Positions 24,206-32,280 of a stretch of DNA of 47,403 bases are shown one piece after another. This stretch comes from JAFGQU01 sp964483625 (lineage in GTDB: Bacteria > Omnitrophota > Gorgyraeia > Duberdicusellales > 4484-171), in assembly GCA_964483625.1 (NCBI GenBank), contig CAZABB010000012.1:1-47403 (forward strand), in the 5' to 3' direction. The notes under the pieces were generated by a model that saw only the letters and a list, made by a program, of their open reading frames with translations, made no database searches and was not told where the DNA came from. Positions within the stretch are counted from its first letter, which is position 1, and every line of letters begins with the position of its first letter. Made by a program: the position numbers and the translations under genes.

Positions 24206-24553
24206 ATGAAGACCAAACACGCGGCAGCGCGAAAAACCAAAAAGAAGAAAGTATTAAAACAGGCAAAAGGATACCGGGGGAAACGGTCCAAGGTGCTGCG
24301 GCGCGCCAAAGAGAGCGTCCGTCGTGCCCTAGCGTATTCCTATCGTGACCGCAAGCAGAAGAAGAGGACGTATCGGGGGTTGTGGATCGTGCGGATTAAC
24401 GCCGCCGTGCGGGAGCGCGGTCTTTCCTACCGGGAATTCATTCATCGTTTGAAAGAAAACGATATCCTTCTTTCGCGGGATATGCTCGCGTATTTAGCGA
24501 GTGAAAAACCGGAAGCGTTTGACGCGTTAGTTGAAGAAGTGAAACAGAAATGA
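24206..24553 (+). CDS. rplT: 50S ribosomal protein L20
   Basis: 115 residues. The basic N-terminal tail is followed by KGYRGKRSKVLRRAKESVRRALAYSYRDRKQKKRTYRGLWIVRINAAVRERGLSYREFIHRL-type L20 core sequence, with the conserved RxLWIxRINAA pattern. It binds 23S rRNA early in assembly and in many bacteria represses its own operon. A Shine-Dalgarno AAAGGAG precedes the start. The stop codon overlaps the next gene (ATGA). Confidence 0.97.
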   Translation: MKTKHAAARKTKKKKVLKQAKGYRGKRSKVLRRAKESVRRALAYSYRDRKQKKRTYRGLWIVRINAAVRERGLSYREFIHRLKENDILLSRDMLAYLASEKPEAFDALVEEVKQK

Positions 24554-24945
24554 AATATTTAGTAATTGTCGGAGGCGGACAAACGGGAAGGAACCTGGCG
24601 CAGGAACTTTCGTCGTCACATAATGTGGTGGTGATCGATAAGGATAAAGACGCTCTTGATGCGCTGGGGGAAAGCTTTAACGGCAAGACGGTCCTCGGCG
24701 ATGCGCTGAACGTGGAGGTGCTTGAATCGGCGGGGATTCAGGATGCGGATGCGCTGATTCTTCTGACCGGGAACGACAATTTTAACCTGGTTATTGGCAA
24801 AGTCGCCCGGAGAAAATACGGGGTGGAAAAGGTGGTTTTGCAGGTATATGAGACGCGAAAGAAAAAACTTTTTGCCGAGGAAGGATTAATTATTGTCAAC
24901 CGGACATATTTGTTAGTCGAGGTGTTTAAAAAATGTATATTGTAA
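24550..24945 (+). CDS. TrkA-N (RCK) domain protein, short
   Basis: 131 residues comprising a single Rossmann RCK-N domain: dinucleotide motif VGGGQTGRNLAQEL, the acidic end of beta-2 VVVIDKD, then GDALNVEVLESAGIQDADALILLTGNDNFNLV. There is no RCK-C domain. It starts within the rplT stop and overlaps the next, full-length TrkA by 13 bp. The pair resembles the two halves of the double-RCK E. coli TrkA, so the two proteins may form a mixed gating ring on TrkH. Confidence 0.88.
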   Translation: MKYLVIVGGGQTGRNLAQELSSSHNVVVIDKDKDALDALGESFNGKTVLGDALNVEVLESAGIQDADALILLTGNDNFNLVIGKVARRKYGVEKVVLQVYETRKKKLFAEEGLIIVNRTYLLVEVFKKCIL

Positions 24946-25598
24946 TCGCCGGCGGAGGACGGTTAGGATTCCTTCTGGCCCAGAAGCTAAAAAGTGACAA
25001 TCATAAGATTTGCGTGATCGATGAATCGCTTAGTGTGTGCGAACAGCTGGCCGAAGAGCTTCGGGAACTTCTCGTTATTCACGGAGACGCTTCCGATCCG
25101 GAGATTCTTTCCGAAGCAAAGACCGAAAAAGCTGATGTGATTGTCGGGGCGACTCCGTCGGATGAAGCCAATATCATCATCTGTAACCTGGCCAAGGAAT
25201 TGTTCAACGTAAAACGTACTGTCGCGAGGGTGAATAACCCCAAGCATTTGCTGCTCTATAAATATATGGGAGTTGATGTGCCGGTCGATTCGACCTCGAT
25301 TATCGCCCGCATTGTGGAGGAGGAAGCGTCGTTCTCCGACGTGATGAGCCTCCTCAGCATTAAAAAAGGGAGGCTTTCCATCATCCGCGTGGATATCCCC
25401 AAAACTTCACCGGTGATCAATAGGAAATTGAAAGACCTGAAACTCCCGCCTAATTCGGTGCTCATTTCGGTTATCCGCGGCACCGAAATTATTATCCCTT
25501 CCGGTTTGACCGAAATCCTGGTTGACGATGAGATCATCGCTGCGACCTTGATCGATAGCGAGAAAGAGCTGATCAATAGCCTGATAGGAAAATTATGA
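24933..25598 (+). CDS. trkA: Trk potassium uptake regulator TrkA
   Basis: 221 residues: RCK-N (MYIVIAGGGRLGFLLAQKL, VIDESLSVCEQL, HGDASDPEILSEAKTEKADVIVGATPSDEAN) and RCK-C (about 140-221; IPKTSPVINRKLKDLKLPPNSVLISVIRGTE, then IPSGLTEILVDDEII). It binds NAD(H)/ATP and gates the TrkH channel at the membrane's inner face. The stop overlaps the ATG of a 28-residue ORF that precedes trkH. Confidence 0.94.
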   Translation: MYIVIAGGGRLGFLLAQKLKSDNHKICVIDESLSVCEQLAEELRELLVIHGDASDPEILSEAKTEKADVIVGATPSDEANIIICNLAKELFNVKRTVARVNNPKHLLLYKYMGVDVPVDSTSIIARIVEEEASFSDVMSLLSIKKGRLSIIRVDIPKTSPVINRKLKDLKLPPNSVLISVIRGTEIIIPSGLTEILVDDEIIAATLIDSEKELINSLIGKL

Positions 25599-25681
25599 GA
25601 GTGATCCTGGGCATTATGGCGGAAATATTGTTTTGCGGCGCGATCTTAGCCATAGGGATGGTCTTGGCTTTTTTATTTTAA
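25595..25681 (+). CDS. 28-residue hydrophobic peptide between trkA and trkH
   Basis: MRVILGIMAEILFCGAILAI then GMVLAFLF: one membrane helix with a single positive residue at the N-terminus. The ATG overlaps the trkA stop (ATGA), and its TAA ends 1 nt before the trkH ATG at 25683, so the exact packing supports real translation. By size and place it recalls KdpF, the ~29-residue peptide of the Kdp potassium pump, but sequence homology cannot be judged. It could equally be a coupling ORF for trkH translation. Confidence 0.6.
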   Translation: MRVILGIMAEILFCGAILAIGMVLAFLF

Positions 25682-25682
25682 T

Positions 25683-27167
25683 ATGGTCATTTCTCCCGAC
25701 AGAAAAGATTTTTTTGCCGTCTTCCATGTCATTGGAAGGCTGAGTCTGTTTTTAAGCGCCTGTATGCTTATCCCCCTGGGCGTCGCGCTTTTTTTCAGAG
25801 AAGCGTCTCCCTTTTTCGATTATCTGATCGCGATTCTTTTTTCGGCGTCGGTGGGATTTATCTTGAGTATTCTGTTCCCTTTAAGGAAAGATATCGGATG
25901 GCAGCATTCTTTTTTTATCGTGAGCCTGGGCTGGCTCGTTGCATCGCTGTTGGGAGCTATTCCCTTGTTTCTTTCGGAACACTGGCTTTCTTTTCTTGAT
26001 GCCTGGTTTGAATCGATGAGCGGGTTTGCGACCACCGGGCTGGTTCTTGTTCAGGACCTCGATCATCTGGCCCATTCCCATAATATCTGGCGCCATCTGA
26101 CGATGTTTTTAGGCGGTCAGGGAATTATTCTGGCGACGATTTCGCTCATCCGTAGCGTGACCAGCGCCAATATCGGGCTCTATGTGGGAGAAGGGCGGCA
26201 GGAAAAAATTTTCCCCAACGTCATCGCCACGGCGCGGTTTATCTGGAAGGTCAGTTTTATCTACCTGCTTTTGGGGACCAGTGCGCTTACGATTTTGCTT
26301 TACGTCAAAGGGATTGCGCTGCCAAAGTCCATCGTGCATGCTTTCTGTTTGTTTATGGCGGCATTTGATACCGGAGGATTTGCGCCTCAGGCGCAGAACA
26401 TCGCCTATTACCATTCGTTTTCTTTAGAGGCCGTTACCTTGATGCTCATGATTCTGGGCGCGATTAATTTCAATCTCCATTTCTGGCTCTGGTTCAAGAA
26501 CAAAAGAGAACTCCTGAAGAATTTTGAAATACGCATTTTTTTATTTACGCTGATCGCCTTAAGCCTCGTCATCTTTTTCGCGTTGCGGGGCAATGAAGTG
26601 CTGAGGATTTTTCGCACAGGGTTTTATCAACTGATTTCGGCCCATACCGGATGCGGGTTTACGAACCTGGCTTATTATGAGATAAACGGCTTGCGGCCGC
26701 TGGCAACCGCGGCATTAATTATCGCCATGGGTATCGGAGGAGGGATGTGCTCGACGACCGGTGGCGTAAAGCTGCTTCGGCTGGGGTTTGTGTTTAAAGC
26801 TCTTCAGGGAGAGCTTAAGAAAGCGCTGATGCCGTTTAAGGCGGTATTTAAGGAGCGGTATCATCATCTAAAAGATAATGTCATCGAAGATAAATATGTG
26901 AAAGAAGCGTTCATCATTATTACGTTTTATTTCCTGGCGTATTTTATCGGCGGCATTGTGGGGATGGCGTTTCAGTACCCGACACTACATGCGTTTTTTG
27001 AATCGGTGTCGGCGGCCGCTAATGTCGGATTATCCGTAGGCATTACCTCGCCTCAGATGCCCAATGTTTTAAAAGTCGTGTATATTTTTCAAATGTGGAT
27101 GGGGCGGTTGGAATTTTTATCGATTTTTATCGCTCTGGGATATGTTTTTTCTGCGTTGAAAAAATGA
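25683..27167 (+). CDS. trkH: Trk-type potassium channel subunit TrkH
   Basis: 494 residues, many hydrophobic helices. The four pseudo-repeat selectivity-filter loops are visible: SGFATTGL, DTGGFAPQ, TGCGFTN and AANVGLSVG. Also SLLGAIPLFLSEHWLSFLDAWFESMS and GGGMCSTTGGVKLLR, all typical of TrkH/TrkG/KtrB. It imports K+ through the inner membrane under TrkA control. Its stop overlaps the next gene (ATGA). Confidence 0.96.
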   Translation: MVISPDRKDFFAVFHVIGRLSLFLSACMLIPLGVALFFREASPFFDYLIAILFSASVGFILSILFPLRKDIGWQHSFFIVSLGWLVASLLGAIPLFLSEHWLSFLDAWFESMSGFATTGLVLVQDLDHLAHSHNIWRHLTMFLGGQGIILATISLIRSVTSANIGLYVGEGRQEKIFPNVIATARFIWKVSFIYLLLGTSALTILLYVKGIALPKSIVHAFCLFMAAFDTGGFAPQAQNIAYYHSFSLEAVTLMLMILGAINFNLHFWLWFKNKRELLKNFEIRIFLFTLIALSLVIFFALRGNEVLRIFRTGFYQLISAHTGCGFTNLAYYEINGLRPLATAALIIAMGIGGGMCSTTGGVKLLRLGFVFKALQGELKKALMPFKAVFKERYHHLKDNVIEDKYVKEAFIIITFYFLAYFIGGIVGMAFQYPTLHAFFESVSAAANVGLSVGITSPQMPNVLKVVYIFQMWMGRLEFLSIFIALGYVFSALKK

Positions 27168-27652
27168 GATATATTATATTCACTTTTTTTCTCATCACCG
27201 CGCTGGGAGGATACGGGCAGGAAATTCCTGTGATCCTCGAGAATTCGCAGGATTACGACGGGCAGAGCGTAACGGTAACCGGGGAGGTTATCGGCGAAGT
27301 TCTTTCGGCGCCGGACGGATTCTGGCTGAATATCCTGAGTGACGAAGGAGTCAATATCGGGGTCTTCTGTGCGAGGAAGAGTCAGGTTCAGGGGATTATC
27401 CGTTACGGTTCGTATGCCTATCGGGGAGATCGAATTCGGATCGAAGGCGTCTTTTACGCCAATTGCCCGCAGCATTCCGAACGGGACATCCACGCCCGTT
27501 TCCTATCGGTGGTGGCCGAAGGTCACCCCCGCGCCGAGAGGGCGACGGCTCAGAAGAAAAGGATGGTGATTATCCTTGCCGGCGTGTGCGGGATGCTTGG
27601 ACTTATATATAGCGTCAAAAGAAGATATGGAAGAAAAAATTCGGACGATTAA
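27164..27652 (+). CDS. Exported OB-fold-like protein with C-terminal membrane anchor
   Basis: 162 residues from the ATG at 27164 overlapping the trkH stop. An N-terminal signal peptide (FTFFLITALGGYGQE) is followed by a beta-rich domain with an OB-fold pattern (DYDGQSVTVTGEVIGEVLSAPDGFWLNILSDEG, then YRGDRIRIEGVFYANC) and a single C-terminal helix (MVIILAGVCGMLGLIYSV) with a basic tail, giving an outside-facing anchored domain. The specific function is unknown. It overlaps pheS by 26 bp. Confidence 0.75.
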   Translation: MRYIIFTFFLITALGGYGQEIPVILENSQDYDGQSVTVTGEVIGEVLSAPDGFWLNILSDEGVNIGVFCARKSQVQGIIRYGSYAYRGDRIRIEGVFYANCPQHSERDIHARFLSVVAEGHPRAERATAQKKRMVIILAGVCGMLGLIYSVKRRYGRKNSDD

Positions 27653-28652
27653 ACAACAGGCTTTGCTTAAAATCGCAAACGCTCATCAGCCGGAAGAGCT
27701 GGAGGAGATCCGGGTGCGGTATCTAGGAAGAAAATCGCAGATCAACCAGCTCTTTGCCCAAGTCCCTCACATGGCGCAGCATGAGCGGTCCCGTTACGGG
27801 AAGGAACTGAATATGCTCAAGCAGACCATCGCCGCGGCGGTCGAAGAAAAAACGAAATCGTTTACCAACGGTGAACCGCCGATGGATTTAACGTTGCCGG
27901 CGGCTTCGGTGCGCAAAGGTACCAAGCATATATTGAATCATACCACCGAAGCGATCTGCCGGGTGTTTGAGGATTTAGGATTTATCGTGTATGAAGGGGA
28001 AGAAATCGAAAACGAATGGCATAACTTCACCGCCCTGAATATCCCGCTGGAGCATCCTTCCCGTGACGCTTTTGATACGTTCTATCTGGATATCCCGGCG
28101 AAAAAAGAAGGGAAATTTCTTCTGCGCAGTCATACGTCGCCGTCTCAAATTCACGTCATGAAAAAATTGAAACCGCCGCTGGCGGTCATTTCGCCCGGGA
28201 AAGTATACCGGCCGGATAAGGTCGATGCCTCCCATTCGTTCATGTTTAATCAAATCGAAGGATTCTGCGTCGATACCGACATTAATTTTTCTCACTTAAA
28301 AGGCGTTCTGCTTCATTTTGCCCGGCGCTATTATTCGCCCCGGGTTAAATTGCGATTCCGTCCGCATTTCTTTCCGTTTACCGAACCTTCGGCTGAAGTC
28401 GATATCAGCTGTATGATTTGCGATCAGGCCGGCTGCAGTGTCTGTTCCCAGAAGGGCTGGATTGAGATTCTGGGCTGCGGGATGATTCATCCCAATGTAT
28501 TGACTGCTTGCGGTATCGATCCGAAAAGATATCAGGGGTTTGCCTTCGGCATGGGTGCCGATCGGATTGCGATGCAGAAATACGGCATTAACGATATCCG
28601 ATTATTTTATGAGAATGACAAGCGGTTTCTGGATCAGTTTGATGAAATATAA
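27627..28652 (+). CDS. pheS: Phenylalanyl-tRNA synthetase alpha subunit
   Basis: 341 residues from the ATG at 27627 (MEEKIRTIKQQALLKI), the expected family length; the longer open frame is inside the previous gene. Coiled-coil N-terminus, then the class II core: LRSHTSPSQIHVM (motif 2 region), GKVYRPDKVDASHSFMFNQIEGF, FRPHFFPFTEPSAEVDI, GWIEILGCGMIHPNVL and GFAFGMGADRIAMQKYGI (motif 3). It charges tRNA-Phe as an alpha2-beta2 complex with PheT. It lies 90 bp before pheT, with a palindromic repeat between them. Confidence 0.97.
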   Translation: MEEKIRTIKQQALLKIANAHQPEELEEIRVRYLGRKSQINQLFAQVPHMAQHERSRYGKELNMLKQTIAAAVEEKTKSFTNGEPPMDLTLPAASVRKGTKHILNHTTEAICRVFEDLGFIVYEGEEIENEWHNFTALNIPLEHPSRDAFDTFYLDIPAKKEGKFLLRSHTSPSQIHVMKKLKPPLAVISPGKVYRPDKVDASHSFMFNQIEGFCVDTDINFSHLKGVLLHFARRYYSPRVKLRFRPHFFPFTEPSAEVDISCMICDQAGCSVCSQKGWIEILGCGMIHPNVLTACGIDPKRYQGFAFGMGADRIAMQKYGINDIRLFYENDKRFLDQFDEI

Positions 28653-28654
28653 CC

Positions 28655-28736
28655 AGCGTAGAGCGTGTAGCGGACAGGGATTAGCGTGTAAGAAAAGAAT
28701 CCCGTCTCACCGCTATTCGCTCATCGCTCACCGCTA
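28655..28736. repeat. AGCG-phrase inverted repeat, copy 3
   Basis: Left arm AGCGTAGAGCGTGTAGCGG, right arm CCGCTATTCGCTCATCGCT, with inner GGGATT/AATCCC. Same family as 21296-21376 and 21605-21690. It fills the entire pheS-pheT gap and leaves pheT without a Shine-Dalgarno. Confidence 0.65.
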
Positions 28737-28741
28737 GAACA

Positions 28742-30721
28742 ATGAGGTTTAGTTTAAATTTTGTTAAAGAATTTATCGATTTTAAAACGACGCCAAAAGA
28801 GTTATGCGAACTTCTTACCCAGGCGGGGATTGAGGTCGAACATTACGAGCGTCTCGGTGACGACTGGGTATTCGATATCGAGGTAACGTCGAATCGATAC
28901 GACTGGCTGTCTCATATCGGTATTGCCCGGGAGATTGCGGCGGTCTCCGGCATCCAGATAAAGGCGTCACCTCCCCGGTCCCATTCTGTTCCTGCCGGGA
29001 TCCCGAAGAAGATTATTGTAAAAGATAACAATGACTGTCCCCTGTATATTGCCCGGATAATTTCCGATGTAAACGTTTGTGATTCCCCGCCTTGGCTTAA
29101 AGAATGTATCGAACATTGCGGGATCCCTTCGATCAATAATGTCGTTGATATAACCAATTACTGTATGCTGAAATGGGGGAATCCCCTGCACGCGTTCGAT
29201 TCTGATAAGATCGAAGGGGATGTATATGTGCGCCGGGCAAAAAAGGGAGAACCGTTCCTGGGCCTTGACGGGAAAGAGCGTCGACTGACCCCGGAAAATC
29301 TGGTGATTGCCGACGCAAAAAAAGTGATTGCTCTTGCCGGAGTTATCGGTGCGAAAAATACCGAAGTCGAGGCGGGGACAAAACACATTCTCCTTGAGGC
29401 AGCGGTTTTTTCGCCGGTCACCACGCGTCGTTCCCGCCGGCTTACGGTTGAGACCGATTCTTCCTACCGGTTCGAACGGAGAGTTTGTCCGCAGTATGTC
29501 GAGGTTGCCTCACGTGAAGCGACCGATTTGATCGGTACCTTGGCGGGCGGTAAATTCGCCGGATATACACGGGCCGGGAAAAAACCGGTACATGCTGAGA
29601 AAAAGATCATGCTTTCGGTGGATGCATTGGAGCACTATCTGGGAGCGGTCATACCGCTTTCGGAAGTAAAGAAGATTCTTAAACATCTGGGATTTTCTCT
29701 GGGAGCGTCGTCTAAGGGTAAGGTCGGCGTCGGGATCCCCCCGTTTCGTCTGGATATTGAACAGGAAGTCGATTTATATGAAGAGGTTGCCCGGGTATAT
29801 GGGTATGATAAGATTCCTTCCCGGTTACCTTCGATCGAAAACCGGATTCCCATCGGGCTTTATGATTTTAAAAAATCCTTGCGTAATTTTCTCATCAGTA
29901 CCGGTTTAGGAGAAATCATGACGTTCGGAATTACCTCCCAGGAACTGTTAGACCAGCTGAAAGAAAAGAATTACATTCAACTGATCAATCCGCTGCGGTC
30001 TCAGGAAAATGTTATGCGGACGACGCTTTTAACCGGAGCGCTGGCTGTTCTCGGGCATAATTTGAATCAACAGGCTCAAGAGTTGGAGTTGTTTGAAGTT
30101 TCCGACGTGTACCAAAAAACCGCCAAGGGATTCAGTGAAACCCCGGCGGTAGCCCTTATCGCCAGCGGCCCCAAAGAGAAGGCTTACCGGCTCAAGGCGG
30201 TCGTGGAGTCGTTAGCCGGGTGGCTCGGTGTCGGTTCCTTGGCTTTTGAGGCGGAGAGCCGTATCCATTTTACCAATGCCGTAACGATCATGCTCGAGAA
30301 AAAGGAAGTCGGCTTTTTAGGCAAGCTTGATAACGCGATGAAAGAAGCGTTCGCCTTGAAAGAAGACATGTATTTTGCCCAGATCGATGTAGCCGTCTTG
30401 AGTCGTCTTAAAAAAGAAAAGAAATTCGTCCCCTTCGGGCGGTACCCTTCGGCGGTACGTGATATAAGCCTGGCTCTTTCCGACAGGGAACGGTTTGGTG
30501 CGGTAGAGAAACTGATACGGGAGAAAACAGAAGGCTATCTGGGACGAATAGAAGTGATTGATGTTTATGAAGGAGAAAATCTTCCCCGCGGGCATACCGG
30601 TTTGACCGTCCGGGTTCATTACCAGTCTCACCAAAAAACCCTTACCTCACAGGAAGTTGACCGTACGCATGAGTCTTTACGAGAAGCGCTCAGTGGCCGG
30701 GATACGATTATTCTGCGCTAA
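28742..30721 (+). CDS. pheT: Phenylalanyl-tRNA synthetase beta subunit lacking the EMAP-type domain
   Basis: 659 residues versus ~790-800 in most bacteria. It begins normally (FSLNFVKEFIDF, LLTQAGIEVEHYERLG) but goes straight to VFDIEVTSNRYDWLSHIGIAREIAA, so the inserted tRNA-binding OB (EMAP-II-like) domain is missing. B3/B4 editing-type domain (NVVDITNYCMLKWGNPLHAFD), B5 (GFSLGASS, IPPFRLDIEQEVDLYEEVARVYGYDKIP), the catalytic-like core and a C-terminal FDX-ACB domain (FGRYPSAVRDISLALSD, HTGLTVRVHYQSHQKTLT) are all present. Such loss is known in some lineages. Confidence 0.95.
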   Translation: MRFSLNFVKEFIDFKTTPKELCELLTQAGIEVEHYERLGDDWVFDIEVTSNRYDWLSHIGIAREIAAVSGIQIKASPPRSHSVPAGIPKKIIVKDNNDCPLYIARIISDVNVCDSPPWLKECIEHCGIPSINNVVDITNYCMLKWGNPLHAFDSDKIEGDVYVRRAKKGEPFLGLDGKERRLTPENLVIADAKKVIALAGVIGAKNTEVEAGTKHILLEAAVFSPVTTRRSRRLTVETDSSYRFERRVCPQYVEVASREATDLIGTLAGGKFAGYTRAGKKPVHAEKKIMLSVDALEHYLGAVIPLSEVKKILKHLGFSLGASSKGKVGVGIPPFRLDIEQEVDLYEEVARVYGYDKIPSRLPSIENRIPIGLYDFKKSLRNFLISTGLGEIMTFGITSQELLDQLKEKNYIQLINPLRSQENVMRTTLLTGALAVLGHNLNQQAQELELFEVSDVYQKTAKGFSETPAVALIASGPKEKAYRLKAVVESLAGWLGVGSLAFEAESRIHFTNAVTIMLEKKEVGFLGKLDNAMKEAFALKEDMYFAQIDVAVLSRLKKEKKFVPFGRYPSAVRDISLALSDRERFGAVEKLIREKTEGYLGRIEVIDVYEGENLPRGHTGLTVRVHYQSHQKTLTSQEVDRTHESLREALSGRDTIILR

Positions 30722-30822
30722 TTCTTACTGGGAATTTCTTGGCAATGGATCTTCCCCCGCCGGCAGAGCCTTGGTCCTGTTACATAATAGCACCAGCGCC
30801 TTGCAATCATTGTAATCATGAA

Positions 30823-31074
30823 TCAATCACTGTAATCGGAGACTGTGGCGTTTTGCAACAGTCCCATCTTTGCGCACAACACGCGAAAAATTTTATTCTG
30901 AGCGAACGACGGAATAAGATCTGCGGAATACGCGGCCGGCGGCCGGTAAAAATAGGCCGGGTTTTTCGTATCGACCTGATGGGCCAGAGTTGACTGGCAG
31001 AACTGGACCAGTGAGATAATCATCACCGCGACGATGACCGCAATGATCAGGGAGAGGAAAAATATTTTTGACAT
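30823..31074 (-). CDS. Small single-pass membrane protein, unknown
   Basis: 83 residues from the ATG at 31074, preceded by GAGG. An N-terminal helix (IFFLSLIIAVIVAVMIISLV) is followed by a ~55-residue polar tail with two cysteines (PAYFYRPPAAYSADLIPS, FRVLCAKMGLL). It could be an uncleaved signal anchor. It is the last of three small minus-strand genes, convergent with pheT. Family not recognised; nearby alternative frames are overlapping shadows. Confidence 0.6.
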   Translation of the reverse strand: MSKIFFLSLIIAVIVAVMIISLVQFCQSTLAHQVDTKNPAYFYRPPAAYSADLIPSFAQNKIFRVLCAKMGLLQNATVSDYSD

Positions 31075-31137
31075 ACCCTCGTCCTTTATTTTCCTCTCGA
31101 TTATGTCGATATGGCTGGAAGTCATTCCGAAGCAATT

Positions 31138-31320
31138 CTATAGATAAAAAATGCGAAATAATTCTTCGTTGGAAAGGCCGCTTTTTTGTAACAGCGAGAA
31201 AACGTCCGAATCAAAACATTTCGTTTTCACCCTCAATCGCAATGTTTGAGACAGGTGCGATAAGGATTTCATCGACATCTTTTCAATTTTTTTCAAGCTT
31301 TGTTTTTTTATCGGTTTCAC
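31138..31320 (-). CDS. Tiny protein, paralogue of the upstream 65-residue protein
   Basis: 60 residues from a GTG at 31320 with GAAGGAG 8 nt upstream. The C-terminal half SLSHLSQTLRLRVKTKCFDS to GLSNEELFRIFYL aligns without gaps to the neighbouring gene's SLSELAESIHLQKGQTWFDH to GLSDTEIIRLFYL. Shared pattern: SLSxL, FD, LxxxGLSxxEhhRhFYL-stop. Basic N-terminus (KPIKKQSLKKIEK). Family unknown; it may be a small helical regulator. Confidence 0.6.
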   Translation of the reverse strand: MKPIKKQSLKKIEKMSMKSLSHLSQTLRLRVKTKCFDSDVFSLLQKSGLSNEELFRIFYL

Positions 31321-31355
31321 AAGGGATTCTCCTTCGAAGAGAACGCGTTCGGTTC

Positions 31356-31553
31356 CTATAAATAAAACAGCCGGATAATCTCGGTATCGGACAATCCGTC
31401 TTCTTTCAGCTGGCGGACAAGGGTATGATCGAACCATGTCTGTCCCTTCTGCAGATGGATCGATTCGGCCAGCTCCGACAGCGAAGCGATAGAATATTCC
31501 CGCCGGGCAAAAAATTTTGTGTATCCGCTTTTTTTCTTGACGTGACGAGACAT
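31356..31553 (-). CDS. Tiny protein with GLSxxEhhRhFYL C-terminus
   Basis: 65 residues from the ATG at 31553, preceded by AAGGAAGGA 7 nt away. The frame is open to 31781, but the upstream part crosses a terminator-like hairpin, so the short form is preferred. Basic N-terminus (SRHVKKKSGYTKFFARREYS), then a helical C-terminus shared with the next gene. This tandem duplication of a minimal protein suggests selection for dosage or for a heteromeric pair. Function unknown. Confidence 0.6.
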   Translation of the reverse strand: MSRHVKKKSGYTKFFARREYSIASLSELAESIHLQKGQTWFDHTLVRQLKEDGLSDTEIIRLFYL

Positions 31554-31585
31554 ATAAGCATCCTTCCTTGATCCGTAACCATTGA

Positions 31586-31619
31586 CAAAAAACCCTAAGG
31601 CAGTTATGGGCACCTTAGG
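31586..31619 (-). terminator. Terminator or attenuator before the tiny-protein cluster
   Basis: Minus strand: CCTAAGG (31613-31619), a 12-nt loop, CCTTAGG (31594-31600), then GTTTTTTG. It lies just upstream of the first small gene's ribosome-binding site, so it would end a leader transcript unless anti-terminated. Confidence 0.6.
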
Positions 31620-31893
31620 ATTTGGGTAGAGAAATAATCTCTTTGGCAGCCCCTCTTCTGTGTGTACCGAGAAGGTGGCTTTGCCCGAAACCGATACTGC
31701 GTACGGTTCCGAGTCCGTTTCCGGACGTCCCAGAGTTTCCTCGTGGTTTGCCTTTATTTCCCAGAGATCGATGGATTCCAAAGAGCGTAGAGTCGTTCCG
31801 TGAGAGTACGTCTCCTTCGAAGAGGTACGTCGTTTTGATCAGCGTATTTTCTGTTGAATTCCGTGGCTTGAAATTTTCTTTCTTTCTGCTAAC

Positions 31894-31916
31894 CTTCCAT
31901 ATATACCATATGGAAG
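31894..31916. repeat. Perfect 9-bp hairpin
   Basis: CTTCCATAT and ATATGGAAG flank a 5-nt loop. It lies in the gap between the divergent tiny-gene cluster and the 6S-like RNA; an operator for a dimeric regulator is possible. Confidence 0.45.
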
Positions 31917-32030
31917 CCGATCAAATCAAGGGTGCTAAGCCGAATATTGTTTATGTTTGAGGCCGGATATACGCCGGGTATACCTCTACAATAAGAAAGA
32001 ATAATTTTTCATTTTACCGGATAGGAAATC

Positions 32031-32059
32031 TTGAAAAAGAAAATTCATAGTGCTATACT
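32031..32059 (+). promoter_or_regulatory. Promoter of the 6S-like RNA
   Basis: TTGAAA (32031-32036) and TATACT (32054-32059) with a 17-bp spacer. Predicted start near 32066. Confidence 0.65.
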
Positions 32060-32065
32060 ATGAAG

Positions 32066-32252
32066 TGCTCCACGATTTGAAAATTTGAAAAAAACCCTGC
32101 CTGCCGCGTCAGCAGGCAATGTGCTACAGCCAAAAGCTGAACAGGGAACCAAATCTCCTTAGTGCTGCGGCATTAAGGATGCGGTGCCCACTTGCATGAG
32201 AGTTGGACTGTAAAGCTGCACGTCTGCGGCGGGCTGACGGCAGGGTGTTTAT
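32066..32252 (+). ncRNA. ssrS: Probable 6S RNA
   Basis: No gene fits here, yet a good promoter precedes ~185 nt that fold like 6S RNA. The closing stem is CCCTGCC (32095-32101)/GGCAGGG (32239-32245), with a 6-nt bulge, then GTCAGC (32108-32113)/GCTGAC (32233-32238). A long internal region follows, with partial pairing (GTG..CAGC with GCTG-CAC) and a 9-bp terminal-side hairpin CCTTAGTGC/GCATTAAGG (32157-32178). The 3' side has CTGCGGCGG, as in E. coli 6S RNA. Length (~184 nt in E. coli) and neighbourhood (rarA, then the ygfA-type cyclo-ligase, both common 6S neighbours) support it. 6S RNA mimics an open promoter to bind RNA polymerase. Confidence 0.6.
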
Positions 32253-32280
32253 ATATATACACATCATCAAAACGCCTCTG

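Larger units (their letters stand above)
31554..32030. other. Long gene-free leader upstream of the tiny-protein cluster
   Basis: About 480 bp without a convincing gene. It contains a terminator-like hairpin (31594-31619, minus strand), a GACGTAC...CTTCGAAGGAGA string that partly repeats the ribosome-binding region of the 60-residue gene, and a perfect 9-bp hairpin at 31894-31916. It probably carries the promoter and leader of the minus-strand cluster. Confidence 0.45.

Noticed and set aside
31356..31781. Full-length 141-codon version of the upstream tiny gene
   Set aside because: The extra 76 codons cross the terminator-like hairpin and lack a ribosome-binding site, whereas the ATG at 31553 has a strong one and matches its paralogue in length.
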